This document shows positions 28,664 to 38,444 of a stretch of DNA of 64,000 nt, one piece after another (positions within the stretch are counted from its first letter, which is position 1; every line of letters starts with the position of its first letter). The notes beneath the pieces are model-generated. The model was not told the origin of the DNA, did not search any database, and worked only from the letters and a program-made list of their open reading frames with translations. The translations under genes and the position numbers were made by a program. The stretch is from Acidovorax radicis (lineage in GTDB: Bacteria > Pseudomonadota > Gammaproteobacteria > Burkholderiales > Burkholderiaceae_C), in assembly GCF_020510705.1 (NCBI RefSeq), contig NZ_CP075184.1, positions 3,968,001 through 4,032,000 of the forward strand, read 5' to 3'.

Positions 28664-29674
28664 ATGGCATCCATCTCCCTTCGCAATATCGTCAAACGCT
28701 ACGGCCACGGTCCCAAGGCCAACCAGGTGATCCACGGCGTCAACGCCGAGGTCAAGGACGGCGAGTTTGTCGTCATCGTGGGCCCCTCGGGCTGCGGCAA
28801 GTCCACCCTGCTGCGCATGGTGGCGGGCCTGGAAGAGATTTCGGGCGGCGAGCTGCGCATCGGCGACCGTGTGGTCAACGACCTGGAACCGGCCCAGCGC
28901 GACATCGCCATGGTCTTCCAGAACTACGCGCTGTACCCCCACATGACGAACTTCGACAACATGGCGTACGGCCTGAAGATCGCCAAGGTGCCCAAGGAAG
29001 AAATCCGGGCGCGCGTGGACAAGGCCGCCAAGATCCTCGAACTGGGTCACCTGCTCGAACGCAAACCCCGCGAACTCTCGGGTGGGCAGCGCCAGCGCGT
29101 GGCCATGGGCCGCGCCATCGTGCGCCAGCCCCAGGTGTTTCTGTTTGACGAGCCCCTGTCCAATCTGGACGCCAAGCTGCGCGCCCAGACCCGCCTCGAA
29201 ATCCAGAAGCTGCACCGCGAGCTGGGCATCACCAGCCTGTTCGTCACCCACGACCAGGTCGAGGCCATGACGCTGGCGCAGCGCATGATCGTGATGAACG
29301 CCGGCAACATGGAGCAGTTCGGCACGCCCGAAGAGGTCTACCACACGCCCGCGACCACCTTTGTCGCCAGCTTCATCGGCTCGCCGCCCATGAACCTGCT
29401 GAAAAACGCGCCAAGCGCCAAGCCCGGCACCATCCTGGGCATCCGCCCCGAACACCTGGATGTGCGCAACGAGGGCTGGGAGGTCAAGGTCGAGACGGTA
29501 GAGCTGCTGGGCGCCGAGCGCCTGATCTATGGCCGCATCAACGGCGAGCAGATGATCGTGCGCGTCGAAGAAGGCACCCACGCGCCCGCACCAGACTCGA
29601 CGATCCACGTCATGCCCCGCCAGGATCGCCTGCACGCGTTTGACGTTACCACCGGCAAGCGCATCGCCGCCTGA
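28664..29674 (+). CDS. ugpC: sn-Glycerol-3-phosphate ABC transporter ATPase UgpC
   Basis: The 336-residue ABC ATPase has Walker [10 protein letters not shown] at residues 40-48, the signature [14 protein letters not shown], Walker [10 protein letters not shown], the H-loop in VTHDQ, and a C-terminal MalK/UgpC-type regulatory domain (GIRPEHLDV). It powers UgpAE. The ATG at 28664 was chosen (MASISLRNI). The VOC gene begins six bases after its stop codon. Confidence 0.94.
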   Translation: MASISLRNIVKRYGHGPKANQVIHGVNAEVKDGEFVVIVGPSGCGKSTLLRMVAGLEEISGGELRIGDRVVNDLEPAQRDIAMVFQNYALYPHMTNFDNMAYGLKIAKVPKEEIRARVDKAAKILELGHLLERKPRELSGGQRQRVAMGRAIVRQPQVFLFDEPLSNLDAKLRAQTRLEIQKLHRELGITSLFVTHDQVEAMTLAQRMIVMNAGNMEQFGTPEEVYHTPATTFVASFIGSPPMNLLKNAPSAKPGTILGIRPEHLDVRNEGWEVKVETVELLGAERLIYGRINGEQMIVRVEEGTHAPAPDSTIHVMPRQDRLHAFDVTTGKRIAA

Positions 29675-29679
29675 TCGCC

Positions 29680-30021
29680 ATGGCGGGCATTCGGTTCACC
29701 ATACCGGTGCTGGCGTCGCTGGACATCGCGCAGTCGCGCCAGTTCTATGCCGAGCGGCTGGGGTTTACCTGCCAGCAGCAGGCGCCTGACTATCTGATCA
29801 TGGCCCGCGATGGCTGCGAGCTGCATTTTTGGCTCTGCGCCGATCGTGCCATCGCAGAAAACACCTCGTGCTACGTGCGCGGCGACACCACCGCGCTGCA
29901 CGCAGACTTCACACAACGCGGCCTGTCGCTCGCCGCTCCCACCATGCGCGCCTGGGGCATGAAAGAGCTGTACGTGATAGACCCCCACGGCAACCTGCTG
30001 AAATTCGGAGAGCCTGCATGA
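29680..30021 (+). CDS. Glyoxalase/VOC superfamily protein
   Basis: The 113-residue single-domain VOC protein has the paired beta-alpha-beta units: FTIPVLASLDIAQSRQFYAE, then a C-terminal MKELYVIDPHGNLLKFGE with the conserved metal/substrate Glu. Members include bleomycin-resistance and dioxygenase-type proteins; the substrate is not known. It lies in the ugp operon between ugpC and ugpQ, and its stop overlaps the ugpQ start (ATGA), so it is likely co-translated with ugpQ. Confidence 0.85.
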   Translation: MAGIRFTIPVLASLDIAQSRQFYAERLGFTCQQQAPDYLIMARDGCELHFWLCADRAIAENTSCYVRGDTTALHADFTQRGLSLAAPTMRAWGMKELYVIDPHGNLLKFGEPA

Positions 30022-30800
30022 CCGAAACCCACCCTACCACCGCGCCTCACGAGGCCGTCGCGCCCCTGCCCCACTGGCCCTACCCCCGCTGGGTCGCTCA
30101 CCGCGGTGCCGGCAAGCTGGCTCCCGAGAACACCCTGGCAGCCTTTCGCCTGGGCGCGCAGCATGGCTACCGCATGTTCGAATGCGACGCCAAACTCAGC
30201 CGCGACGGCGTGCCCTTTCTCATGCACGACGCCACGCTGCAGCGCACGACCAACGGCAGCGGCACAGGCGGTGACCTGGACTGGGGCACGCTGGCCCAGC
30301 TCGACGCTGGCGGCTGGCACTCCCGCGCGCACGCGGGCGAGCCGCTGCCCACGCTGCAGGCGCTGGCGCATTTCTGCATCGCCAATGGCTACTTTCTGAA
30401 CGTCGAGATCAAACCCACGCCGGGCGTCGAAGAAAAAACCGGACAGGTGGTGGGCGCGCAGTGTGCACAGCTCTGGCAGGGCCAGGCCGTGCAGCCGCTG
30501 TTCTCGTCCTTCAAGCCCGATGCGCTGGCGGGAGCCCGCAGCACCGCCCCCCACATCCCGCGCGCGTTGCTTGTCGACTCGCTGTGGGATGGCTGGCTGG
30601 AGCAAGCGCGCGCGCTGGGCTGCGTGGCCATCGTGTGCAACCACGCCCTGTGGGACACCGCCCTGGTGGCCAGGGTCCACGGCGAAGGCATGCGTGCGTT
30701 GAGCTACACCGTGAACGACGAGTGGGCCGCCCAACGGCTCACCGACCTGCGCACCGACGGCATCATCACCGACCGCGTGGACCTGTTCAGCCCCGTCTGA
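30018..30800 (+). CDS. ugpQ: Glycerophosphodiester phosphodiesterase
   Basis: The 260-residue cytoplasmic enzyme hydrolyses glycerophosphodiesters to glycerol-3-phosphate and an alcohol. It has the GDPD signature VAHRGAGKLAPENT, then ECDAKLSRDGVPFLMHD, and VEIKP, which supply the metal-binding Glu and Asp. It matches UgpQ in length and context as the last gene of the ugp operon. The start overlaps the VOC stop. Confidence 0.92.
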   Translation: MTETHPTTAPHEAVAPLPHWPYPRWVAHRGAGKLAPENTLAAFRLGAQHGYRMFECDAKLSRDGVPFLMHDATLQRTTNGSGTGGDLDWGTLAQLDAGGWHSRAHAGEPLPTLQALAHFCIANGYFLNVEIKPTPGVEEKTGQVVGAQCAQLWQGQAVQPLFSSFKPDALAGARSTAPHIPRALLVDSLWDGWLEQARALGCVAIVCNHALWDTALVARVHGEGMRALSYTVNDEWAAQRLTDLRTDGIITDRVDLFSPV

Positions 30801-30963
30801 GCAAGGGCTTGGGCCCTCAGGCCCCGGGGTCGCCCCGCCCCCTCCTTCAATCACACGACGCGCCACGGCCGCATATGGCCGCGCACGGTGGCGCACCATG
30901 GCGCACGGCGTGAGACTACAAATTGTTGTCAGGGGCGGGCCAGGGGCGGCAGACAATCAGCGG

Positions 30964-33681
30964 ATGACATCGCAACCGTCGCCAACGACGCCCCGCCACG
31001 GGGCAGAGCCCCCCAGTCCGTCCCAGCCACCCCGCCGCTGCGCCCCATGGCCATCGACACCCCCGATGCCCAGCCAGACCGCGACGGCGCAGACACCCCG
31101 CAGACCACGCCTGCACGCCGCCTTCCATGCGTTGTTGTGCCTGGCCATGGCCCTGGGCTTGGTGGGCTGGAGCGCCCATGCGCTGGCGCAGACCAATGGG
31201 GCCAACACGGCCAGCGCCCCCACATCCTCGGCCAGCCGCGCCACCGGTGACAAGCCCCCGCTGCCCAGCGTGGACGAGCTGCGCAAGCAGCTCGACGCCG
31301 TGCCCCTCAAACTCGGCGAAGACGACGATGGCCGCAAGCTGCTGGGTGACACCAATGCCATCGGAGCAGCGGCGGAGCAGATCGTCAAGCGCCGCACCGA
31401 AGACCTTGCCGACATCGACTCCCGCCTGGCGGGCCTGGGCCCCACGCCTGAAAAAGGCGCCGCCCCGGACGCCCCCAACGTGGCCGGGCAACGGGCCAGC
31501 CTGGCCAAACAACGCGCCGCCATCGACGCAGAAGCCAAGCTGGCACGGCTCATCAGCGTCGATGCCGAGCAACGCGGCACCGAGCTGATCCGCCAACGCC
31601 GCGAGCAGTTTCAGGCCTCCCTCACGGCCCGCGTCGATTCGCCGCTGAGCCGGGCTTTCTGGCGCAACCTGCGCAGTGCATTGCCCAGCGACACGGCACG
31701 GCTGCACGTGCTGACCGATGAGCTGCGCGCCCTCACAGCCACCGCCATGGAGCCCGGCCATCGCGGCAGCTTTCTGGGCAGCCTCGCCGCCGCGCTTTTG
31801 CTCGCCGTGGCCGGCACGTGGCTGGCCGAGCGGCTGCTGGTGCGCCTGGCGCCCACACGACTGCCTGCGGGCCGGCTGCGCCGGTCGCTGCTGGCGGCGA
31901 CGTCGGTGGTGGTGTATGTGCTACTGGTCGGCACGGCAGCCCAGTTGGCCTGGAGCGGGCTGGAGGTGAATGACAACTTCAGCAACGCCCTCAAGGAGTT
32001 GGCGCCAGCCACGGTGGGGCTTGCCGTGTTTGCCACCTTTGTGGTGGGCCTGGGGCATGCATTGCTGTCGCGCAGACGCAGCTCGTGGCGGCTGCCCGAC
32101 ATCCCCGACGACATGGCGCGGCGCCTGAGCCCCTACCCCTGGTGGCTGGCGCTGGTGGTGTCCCTGGGCGGGCTGGTGACCAAGGTGAACAGCATCGTGG
32201 GCGCCAGCCTGGCGGCGGAAGTCACGGTGCACGTGGTTCTGGCGCTGCTGATTTCTGTCCTGGTGGCCCTGGCGCTGCGCCATACCCGCGCCACGCCCCT
32301 AGCCGCCCCGTCACCCACCAACGACGGCGATGACGGTAGCGGTGGCGACGGCAATGGCGATGGCGCCAAAAACGACAACCCCATCGAGCCGCTACCAGAA
32401 CGCCCGCTGTGGGTGGGCCTCGTCATGGCGTGTGCCGGGATCGCGGCGGCCGCCTCGGTGGTGCTGCTGGCCTTTGGCTATGTCGCGCTAGCAGGCACGC
32501 TGGCGCGGCAGATGGTCTGGACGGGCGTGGTTTTTGCCACGACCTACCTGCTGTTCCAGCTCGTCGATGATCTGTGCGACGCCCTGCTCTCGTCCAAAGG
32601 CCACTTTGGCGGGCGCCTGCACAAGGGGCTGGGGATCGACGCACGGCTGCTGGACCAGGCTGCCGTGCTGGTCTCGGGCATCGCACGTGTGGCCCTGTTC
32701 TTTTACATGGTGATTGCGCTCATGGCGCCTTTTGGCACCGGGCCGGACGAAGTCTTTCGGCGCGGCACATCGGTCGATCACAGCCTGAAGGTGGGCGACT
32801 TCACGCTGGCCCCGCAGGCGCTCTTCACAGCACTGGCCGTGATGGTGGCGGGGTTGGTGGTGATCCGCGTGGTCAAACGCTGGCTCAGCGACCGGTACTT
32901 CCCCAACACCACGCTCGAGCCCGGCATGCAAAGCTCCATCGTCACCTTGATGGGCTACGTGGGGGGCATCCTGGTGGTTGCCGTCGCGCTGGCGGGGCTG
33001 GGCATCAGCGTGGAGCGCATTGCCTGGGTGGCGAGCGCGCTGTCGGTGGGCATCGGCTTTGGCTTGCAGGCCATCGTGCAGAACTTCATCTCGGGCCTGA
33101 TCCTGCTGGCCGAGCGGCCGGTGAAGGTGGGCGACTGGGTGGTGCTGGGCGACACCGAGGGCGACGTGCGCCGCGTGAACGTGCGCGCCACCGAGATCCA
33201 GCTGGGCGACCGGTCGACGGTGATCGTGCCCAACTCCGAGTTCATCACCAAAACCGTGCGCAACATGACGCTCACGGGTGCGCCGGGCCGTGTGCTGCTG
33301 CGCCTGCCTGCGCCGCTTGATACCGACGCCGAACGCATGCGCGACGTGATCCTTGCAGCGTTCTGCCAACACGAAGGTATTTTGCTGACCCCCGAGCCCG
33401 TCGTGCAACTCGAAGGCATCCAGAGCGGCACACTCACCTTTTTGGCCATTGGTTATGTGAGCAACCCACGCAACGTGGGCGGCGTGCGCAGCGACCTGCT
33501 GTTCAGCATCCTGGCGGGGCTGCGCGACGCGGGGCTGGCGCTGTCGCCCCCCGCGACCATGGCCGTATCACCCGGGGTGGCGGGCAGCCTGGAGGCATCG
33601 GCCGACACCCTGCCCACGGTGGCCGTCCCACAGATCCAGGGCGCGGCGGACAATGCGGGCAGCACACGCGGCAGGGGTTAA
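30964..33681 (+). CDS. Large MscS-family mechanosensitive channel with DUF3772-like domain
   Basis: The 905-residue protein has a signal peptide (the segment ending AHALAQ), a periplasmic helical DUF3772-like domain with VDELRKQLDAVP near its start, several membrane segments, and a C-terminal MscS pore and beta domain (SVGIGFGLQAIVQNF, then RPVKVGDWV). A Gly/Asp-rich loop of about 30 residues lies in the middle. It opens under membrane tension to release solutes. The ATG at 30964 was chosen, but the frame is open from 30898 and an ATG at 31066 would place the signal peptide closer to the N-terminus. Confidence 0.85.
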   Translation: MTSQPSPTTPRHGAEPPSPSQPPRRCAPWPSTPPMPSQTATAQTPRRPRLHAAFHALLCLAMALGLVGWSAHALAQTNGANTASAPTSSASRATGDKPPLPSVDELRKQLDAVPLKLGEDDDGRKLLGDTNAIGAAAEQIVKRRTEDLADIDSRLAGLGPTPEKGAAPDAPNVAGQRASLAKQRAAIDAEAKLARLISVDAEQRGTELIRQRREQFQASLTARVDSPLSRAFWRNLRSALPSDTARLHVLTDELRALTATAMEPGHRGSFLGSLAAALLLAVAGTWLAERLLVRLAPTRLPAGRLRRSLLAATSVVVYVLLVGTAAQLAWSGLEVNDNFSNALKELAPATVGLAVFATFVVGLGHALLSRRRSSWRLPDIPDDMARRLSPYPWWLALVVSLGGLVTKVNSIVGASLAAEVTVHVVLALLISVLVALALRHTRATPLAAPSPTNDGDDGSGGDGNGDGAKNDNPIEPLPERPLWVGLVMACAGIAAAASVVLLAFGYVALAGTLARQMVWTGVVFATTYLLFQLVDDLCDALLSSKGHFGGRLHKGLGIDARLLDQAAVLVSGIARVALFFYMVIALMAPFGTGPDEVFRRGTSVDHSLKVGDFTLAPQALFTALAVMVAGLVVIRVVKRWLSDRYFPNTTLEPGMQSSIVTLMGYVGGILVVAVALAGLGISVERIAWVASALSVGIGFGLQAIVQNFISGLILLAERPVKVGDWVVLGDTEGDVRRVNVRATEIQLGDRSTVIVPNSEFITKTVRNMTLTGAPGRVLLRLPAPLDTDAERMRDVILAAFCQHEGILLTPEPVVQLEGIQSGTLTFLAIGYVSNPRNVGGVRSDLLFSILAGLRDAGLALSPPATMAVSPGVAGSLEASADTLPTVAVPQIQGAADNAGSTRGRG

Positions 33682-33708
33682 CCAGAGGGGCCAGACAGGC
33701 AATTGCTC

Positions 33709-33763
33709 TGCTATTGATAGCTACTAGCGCTTACCCCATAAGCGCTAGCAGCTGTTTTCATAT
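33709..33763 (-). repeat. Dispersed hairpin repeat, copy 6 of 11 (near-symmetric)
   Basis: GCTACTAGCGCTTA-CCCC-ATAAGCGCTAGCAGC forms a long stem. Both flanks resemble the AGCAGCTAT side, but the better match is on the minus strand, so it is probably the one copy in reverse orientation. It lies between the convergent mscS-type gene and the small membrane-protein gene. Confidence 0.75.
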
Positions 33764-33860
33764 CTATTTTTGTATCTATTGCTGTATCTGCCGGGTGGTG
33801 CAAGTGGATGGCCACCCGCCACGTGCGATCAGTCCGGGAGGGGCTCTAGGGGCTCGGGGC

Positions 33861-34172
33861 TCAGGGCTTCCAGCCACGCACCAGCACCCATTGACAGCTG
33901 GCCGTGGCCACCACCAGCGCGGCATAGGTCAGCATCTTGCCATCGTGCCCCCACAAAGCCAGCCCTCCGCCCAGAACCAGCACACCGATCACAAAAACAA
34001 CAAACCACTGGCGCCCGGCCGACATGCCCGATGCGGCCCGCGCGCCCACCCAGCGCCCACACAACACCAGCACCAGCGCCAAAGCGGCGGCGGGGGCGAT
34101 GAAGTTGAGGAGGTGGTTGGCGACTGCGAGCGGACCCATTGGATTGACGCACATCAAGGCTTGAACAAGCAT
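33861..34172 (-). CDS. Small hydrophobic membrane protein, unknown function
   Basis: The 103-residue protein is nearly all hydrophobic, with about four membrane segments ([33 protein letters not shown], then two more near the C-terminus). It is transcribed away from hemA and its start is 38 bases from the hemA ATG chosen here. The ATG at 34172 has an AGGT-like sequence upstream; later Met codons at residues 8 and 12 are alternatives. No family was recognised. Confidence 0.65.
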   Translation of the reverse strand: MLVQALMCVNPMGPLAVANHLLNFIAPAAALALVLVLCGRWVGARAASGMSAGRQWFVVFVIGVLVLGGGLALWGHDGKMLTYAALVVATASCQWVLVRGWKP

Positions 34173-34210
34173 TCGTACCTGTTGCGGACAACAATTTTAT
34201 AATGGCGGTC

Positions 34211-35536
34211 ATGGCAGTCTGGGCTCTCGGCATCAACCACACCACCGCGCCGCTCGATCTGCGCGGCAGGTTCGCGTTCGCGCTCGACCAGATCGCCCCC
34301 ACTTTGCAGGGTTTGCGGCAGTCGTTGTGCAGCACCGGCGCCCACCCGGGCATTGAGACCGCCATCATCTCCACCTGCAACCGCACCGAGATTTATTGCG
34401 CCGCCCACCAGCCTGCCATGGACCACACGCTGGGCTGGCTGGCCCAAAGCGGCGGCGTCAGCCCCGCGCTGCTGCGCTCGCATTCCTACACGCTGGAAGA
34501 CAGCCTGGTGGCGCGCCATGCGTTTCGCGTGGCCAGCGGGCTCGACTCCATGGTGCTGGGCGAGGCCCAGATCCTGGGCCAGATGAAAGACGCAGTGCGT
34601 GCCGCCGAGACCGCCGGCGCGTTGGGCAGCACACTCAACCAGCTGTTTCAACGCAGTTTTGCCGTGGCCAAGGAGGTGCGCACCAGCACCGAAATCGGGG
34701 CCCACAGCATCAGCATGGCAGCGGCAGCGGTGCGCCTGGCGGGCCAGCTGTTTGAAGACCTCTCCGAGACCAAGATTCTGTTTGTCGGCGCGGGCGAGAT
34801 GATTGAGCTGTGCGCCACGCACTTTGCCGCCAAGAACCCCAAAGCCATCGCCATTGCCAACCGCACGCTCGAGCGCGGCGAAAAGCTCGCCGCCCGTTTT
34901 GGCGGTGAGGTGATGCGCCTCGCTGACCTGCCCGAGCGCCTGCACGAGTTCGACGCCGTCATCAGCTGCACCGCCAGCAGCCTGCCCATCATCGGGCTGG
35001 GCGCTGTCGAGCGCGCGCTCAAGAAGCGCCGCCACCGCCCCATGTTCATGGTCGATCTGGCCGTGCCGCGCGACATCGAGCCCGAAGTCAAGGCCCTAGG
35101 TGATGTGTACCTGTACACCGTGGACGACCTGGCCACCGTGGTGCAGACCGCCCAGGCCAACCGCCAGGCCGCCGTGGCCCAGGCCGAAGCGATCATCGAC
35201 GCGGGCGTGCAAAGTTTCATGCACTGGATGGATCTGCGCAGCCCCACCGGCACCTTGGGTGCCGGCGGTGGCGTAGTGCCGCTGATCCAGCAACTCAACG
35301 CCCAGACGGACGAATGGCGGGCCCTGGAAATCGCGCGCGCCAAAAAGCTGCTGGCCAAGGGCGAAGATGTGGATGCCGTGCTCGAAGCCCTCTCGCGCGG
35401 CATCACGCAAAAAATGCTGCATGGCACCCTGGCCGAGTTGCGCGCGGGCGACGCCGAGATGCGCGCCCAGACGGCCCAGACTGTCTCGCGCCTGTTCCTG
35501 CGCTCGCAAAGCAAGACCCCCAACAACGGCTTGTAG
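34211..35536 (+). CDS. hemA: Glutamyl-tRNA reductase
   Basis: The enzyme reduces glutamyl-tRNA to glutamate-1-semialdehyde, the first step of C5 tetrapyrrole synthesis. The 441 residues have [13 protein letters not shown] at the start, [10 protein letters not shown] with the catalytic Cys, and the [19 protein letters not shown] site. The ATG at 34211 ([10 protein letters not shown]) was chosen; an ATG nine bases earlier is in frame. A TATAAT overlaps that earlier codon, though no -35 was found. prfA and prmC follow, the usual order. Confidence 0.94.
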   Translation: MAVWALGINHTTAPLDLRGRFAFALDQIAPTLQGLRQSLCSTGAHPGIETAIISTCNRTEIYCAAHQPAMDHTLGWLAQSGGVSPALLRSHSYTLEDSLVARHAFRVASGLDSMVLGEAQILGQMKDAVRAAETAGALGSTLNQLFQRSFAVAKEVRTSTEIGAHSISMAAAAVRLAGQLFEDLSETKILFVGAGEMIELCATHFAAKNPKAIAIANRTLERGEKLAARFGGEVMRLADLPERLHEFDAVISCTASSLPIIGLGAVERALKKRRHRPMFMVDLAVPRDIEPEVKALGDVYLYTVDDLATVVQTAQANRQAAVAQAEAIIDAGVQSFMHWMDLRSPTGTLGAGGGVVPLIQQLNAQTDEWRALEIARAKKLLAKGEDVDAVLEALSRGITQKMLHGTLAELRAGDAEMRAQTAQTVSRLFLRSQSKTPNNGL

Positions 35537-35574
35537 CGGCGCTCGCCCGCTCCGCAGCCGCCCCGATTTCAAGC

Positions 35575-35624
35575 AAAATCGGCCTCCAGCGCTTTATCCA
35601 TAAGCGCTACCAGCTACCAAATCC
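35575..35624 (+). repeat. Dispersed hairpin repeat, copy 7 of 11
   Basis: GGCCTCCAGCGCTTTATCC-ATAAGCGCTACCAGCTACCAAAT. It lies between the hemA stop and the prfA ATG, in the sense direction, ending about 26 bases before the prfA start. Confidence 0.85.
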
Positions 35625-35650
35625 GTAGCAAATTCCTTTTCCAGAACGCC

Positions 35651-36763
35651 ATGAAGCCCTTTCTCCGAAGCCAGCTGGAGCGCTACGCACAGCGCCTGGG
35701 CGAACTCGACTTTCTGCTCTCGCGCGAAGACATCATGAGCGACATGGCACAATACCGCCGCATCTCCGTCGAGCACGCCGAGGTGACGCAGGTGGCCGGC
35801 CGCTACGCCCGTTACCAGCAGCGCGAGGCCGACCTGGCCAGCGCGCGCGAGATGCTGGCCGACCCCGACATGGCCGAAATGGCGCAGGAAGAAATCGCCG
35901 CCGCCGAGGCCGAGCTGCTGCAGCTTGAAGACGAGCTGCAGCGCCTGCTGTTGCCCAAAGACCCCGACGACGCACGCAACGCCTTCGTGGAAATCCGCGC
36001 GGGCACGGGTGGCGACGAATCGGCCTTGTTCGCGGGCGACCTCACGCGCATGTACATGCGCTATGCGGACCGCGTGGGCTGGAAGGTCGAGGTGGTGAGC
36101 GAGAACGCCGCCGAGCTGGGTGGCTACAAAGAAATCGTGCTCCGCTTCGAAGGCCAGCCTGGAACGGGCCCCTCTGGTAGCGGTGTTTATGGCGCTCTCA
36201 AATTCGAATCCGGCGGCCACCGCGTGCAGCGCGTGCCCGCGACCGAAACGCAAGGCCGCATCCACACCAGCGCCTGCACCGTGGCGGTGATGCCCGAGCC
36301 CGACGAGCACGAGGCCATCAAGCTGAACCCGGCCGACCTGCGCATCGACACCTTCCGCGCATCGGGCGCGGGCGGCCAGCACATCAACAAGACCGACTCG
36401 GCCGTGCGCGTGGTGCACTTGCCCACCGGCATCGTGGCCGAATGCCAGGACGGCCGCAGCCAGCACGCCAACAAAGCCAAGGCCCTGCAAGTGCTGCAGG
36501 CGCGCATCCAGGAGAAAGACCGCAGCGAACGCGCCGCCAAAGAGGCCGCGCTGCGCAAGGGGCTGATCGGCAGCGGCGACCGCAGCGACCGCATCCGCAC
36601 CTACAACTTCCCGCAGGGGCGCCTGACGGACCATCGCATCAACCTCACGCTCTACAAACTGCTGTACGTGATGGAGGGCGATCTGGGCGACGTGCTGCAG
36701 GCCCTGGCGCATGCCCGCGAGGCCGAACAACTCGAAGAGCTGGAGAACAGCACGGCGGGTTGA
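35651..36763 (+). CDS. prfA: Peptide chain release factor 1
   Basis: RF1 reads UAA and UAG and triggers peptide release. The protein has the PAT tripeptide that reads the stop codon at residues 196-198 ([10 protein letters not shown]) and the GGQ at 241-243 ([10 protein letters not shown]), which PrmC methylates. It is 370 residues, a little longer than E. coli RF1. The difference includes an insertion of about eight residues (a Gly/Pro/Ser-rich stretch) just before [12 protein letters not shown], close to PAT. It lies between hemA and prmC. Confidence 0.95.
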   Translation: MKPFLRSQLERYAQRLGELDFLLSREDIMSDMAQYRRISVEHAEVTQVAGRYARYQQREADLASAREMLADPDMAEMAQEEIAAAEAELLQLEDELQRLLLPKDPDDARNAFVEIRAGTGGDESALFAGDLTRMYMRYADRVGWKVEVVSENAAELGGYKEIVLRFEGQPGTGPSGSGVYGALKFESGGHRVQRVPATETQGRIHTSACTVAVMPEPDEHEAIKLNPADLRIDTFRASGAGGQHINKTDSAVRVVHLPTGIVAECQDGRSQHANKAKALQVLQARIQEKDRSERAAKEAALRKGLIGSGDRSDRIRTYNFPQGRLTDHRINLTLYKLLYVMEGDLGDVLQALAHAREAEQLEELENSTAG

Positions 36764-36809
36764 CAACCCCCTGCGCCTGCTACGTGACGCCAGAGAAATA
36801 TTGAATGAA

Positions 36810-36858
36810 ATTAGCGTCTAGCGCTTATCCATAAAGCGCTAGAAGCTATCAAAATTAT
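36810..36858 (+). repeat. Dispersed hairpin repeat, copy 8 of 11
   Basis: CGTCTAGCGCTTATCC-ATAAAGCGCTAGAAGCTATCAAAATTAT. The repeat runs up to the GTG start of prmC, so its tail forms the bases where a ribosome binding site would be. Confidence 0.85.
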
Positions 36859-36859
36859 A

Positions 36860-37783
36860 GTGAACGACACCTTTCCCACCCTGGCACAGGCATTGGCCCA
36901 GGCGCACACACAGGGCCTGGCGCGCATTGACGCGCAATTGCTGCTGCTGCACGCCCTGCGCCGCGCGGATGCAGGGCGTGCCTGGCTGCTGGCACACGAC
37001 ACCGACGTGCTGGATGCGCCCGCCTATGGCGAGTTCATGGCCCTGTGCCAGCACCGCGCGGCCGGTGAGCCCGTGGCCTACCTGACAGGCCACAAAGAGT
37101 TTTACGGACTGCCCTTGCAGGTTGACGCCCGCGTGCTGGACCCACGGCCCGACACCGAAACCCTGGTGGACTGGGCGCTGGAAGTGTTGGCGGGCCGCTC
37201 CCTCCCAGAAACTCCACCCCACATCGTGGACTTGGGCACCGGCAGCGGCGCCATTGCACTGGCCCTGCAGCACCACTGCCCCACGGCCCACGTGCTGGCG
37301 GTGGACGCCAGCGCCGAGGCGCTGGCCGTGGCCCAGGCCAATGCCACGCGGCTGAATTTGCCCGTGTGGTTTGCGCAAGCGAACTGGCTTGAAGGGCTGG
37401 GCAACGGCAACGGAACGGTTGCAGATGCCACCACGAACACGGGCATGGATGGCAGCCCGCGCGGCCCGTTCGATCTCATCGTTTCCAACCCACCCTACAT
37501 CGCCGCGCAAGACCCCCACCTGGCCGCCCTGACCCACGAGCCCCTGCAGGCACTGGCCAGCGGGCCCGATGGCCTGGACGACATTCGCAGCATCGTGGCC
37601 CAGGCGCCCCGGCACCTTGTACCCGGTGGCTGGCTGCTGCTGGAACACGGCTACGGTCAGGCTGCGGCGGTACAAGCGCTGCTCAAAGCCCAAGGATTCG
37701 CGCAGGTGCAAAGCCGCAATGACCTTGCCGGCATCGCGCGATGTACCGGCGGGTGCTGGCCCATGGTCCAGACAGTGAAATAA
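36860..37783 (+). CDS. prmC: Release factor glutamine methyltransferase PrmC
   Basis: The enzyme methylates the GGQ glutamine of RF1 and RF2. The 307 residues have the SAM-binding VDLGTGSGAIALAL and the catalytic SNPPYI. About 18 extra residues, rich in Gly/Asn/Thr, lie between WLEGL and FDLIVSNPPY compared with E. coli PrmC. The start is a GTG immediately after a dispersed repeat, with no clear ribosome binding site. It follows prfA, whose product is its substrate. Confidence 0.93.
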   Translation: MNDTFPTLAQALAQAHTQGLARIDAQLLLLHALRRADAGRAWLLAHDTDVLDAPAYGEFMALCQHRAAGEPVAYLTGHKEFYGLPLQVDARVLDPRPDTETLVDWALEVLAGRSLPETPPHIVDLGTGSGAIALALQHHCPTAHVLAVDASAEALAVAQANATRLNLPVWFAQANWLEGLGNGNGTVADATTNTGMDGSPRGPFDLIVSNPPYIAAQDPHLAALTHEPLQALASGPDGLDDIRSIVAQAPRHLVPGGWLLLEHGYGQAAAVQALLKAQGFAQVQSRNDLAGIARCTGGCWPMVQTVK

Positions 37784-37846
37784 TCACGCCAAGCCACCAC
37801 ACTGCGGCGCCACCTGCCGTGCAGACCTTTTTTTAGGAGCATTCCC

Positions 37847-38170
37847 ATGAGCGACACCCAACAACGCATCGACACCCTCGTCAAGTCCAGCGACGTCCTG
37901 CTGTTCATGAAGGGCAACGCCAGCTTCCCCATGTGCGGCTTTTCGGGCCGTGCCATCCAGATTCTGAAAGCCAGCGGCGTGGACCCCAAGAGCCTGGTCA
38001 CGGTGAACGTGCTGGAAGACGAAGAGATCCGCCAGGGCATCAAGGAATACAGCAACTGGCCCACCATCCCTCAGCTGTACGTAAAGGGCGAGTTCATCGG
38101 CGGCTCGGACATCATGATGGAGATGTACGAGTCGGGCGAACTCAAGCAGGTGCTGGGCACCGAGGGCTGA
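37847..38170 (+). CDS. grxD: Monothiol glutaredoxin Grx4
   Basis: The 107-residue protein has the CGFS active site (PMCGFSGRA), the WPTIPQLYV loop, and the GGSDIMMEMYESGEL end typical of Grx4. It binds a glutathione-ligated [2Fe-2S] cluster and acts in cluster transfer. A clear ribosome binding site (AGGAG) lies eight bases before the ATG. A strong terminator follows. Confidence 0.95.
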   Translation: MSDTQQRIDTLVKSSDVLLFMKGNASFPMCGFSGRAIQILKASGVDPKSLVTVNVLEDEEIRQGIKEYSNWPTIPQLYVKGEFIGGSDIMMEMYESGELKQVLGTEG

Positions 38171-38220
38171 TAGCCACAGCGTGGCCTGCGCGCCGCGCTC
38201 GCACCGCCGACAACAACAAC

Positions 38221-38245
38221 GGCCGCTTTCAAGCGGCCTTTTTTT
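38221..38245 (+). terminator. Rho-independent terminator after grxD
   Basis: GGCCGCTT-TC-AAGCGGCC is followed by seven T. It ends the hemA-prfA-prmC-grxD row. Confidence 0.93.
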
Positions 38246-38444
38246 GCGCTTTTTCTGCTTTTTTTGTGCTCCATTGATATTTTGTTTGCCTGCAACAACT
38301 GCACCTTTCGGGGGCTTTTTCCGATAGTGAAGCGGGCATGTTGTGTGCTTGAATGATTGCGTGAACCACCCCACGCCATTTCTCGATCACGGCTAGCCAG
38401 CCAAGAAAGCCGCTGGTTGGGCAATGGAATCCAAGGAGCATGCG

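Noticed and set aside
38424..38444. Earlier ATG for the Lon-like ATPase
   Set aside because: The ATG at 38445 has AAGGAG at ideal distance; the earlier one has none.
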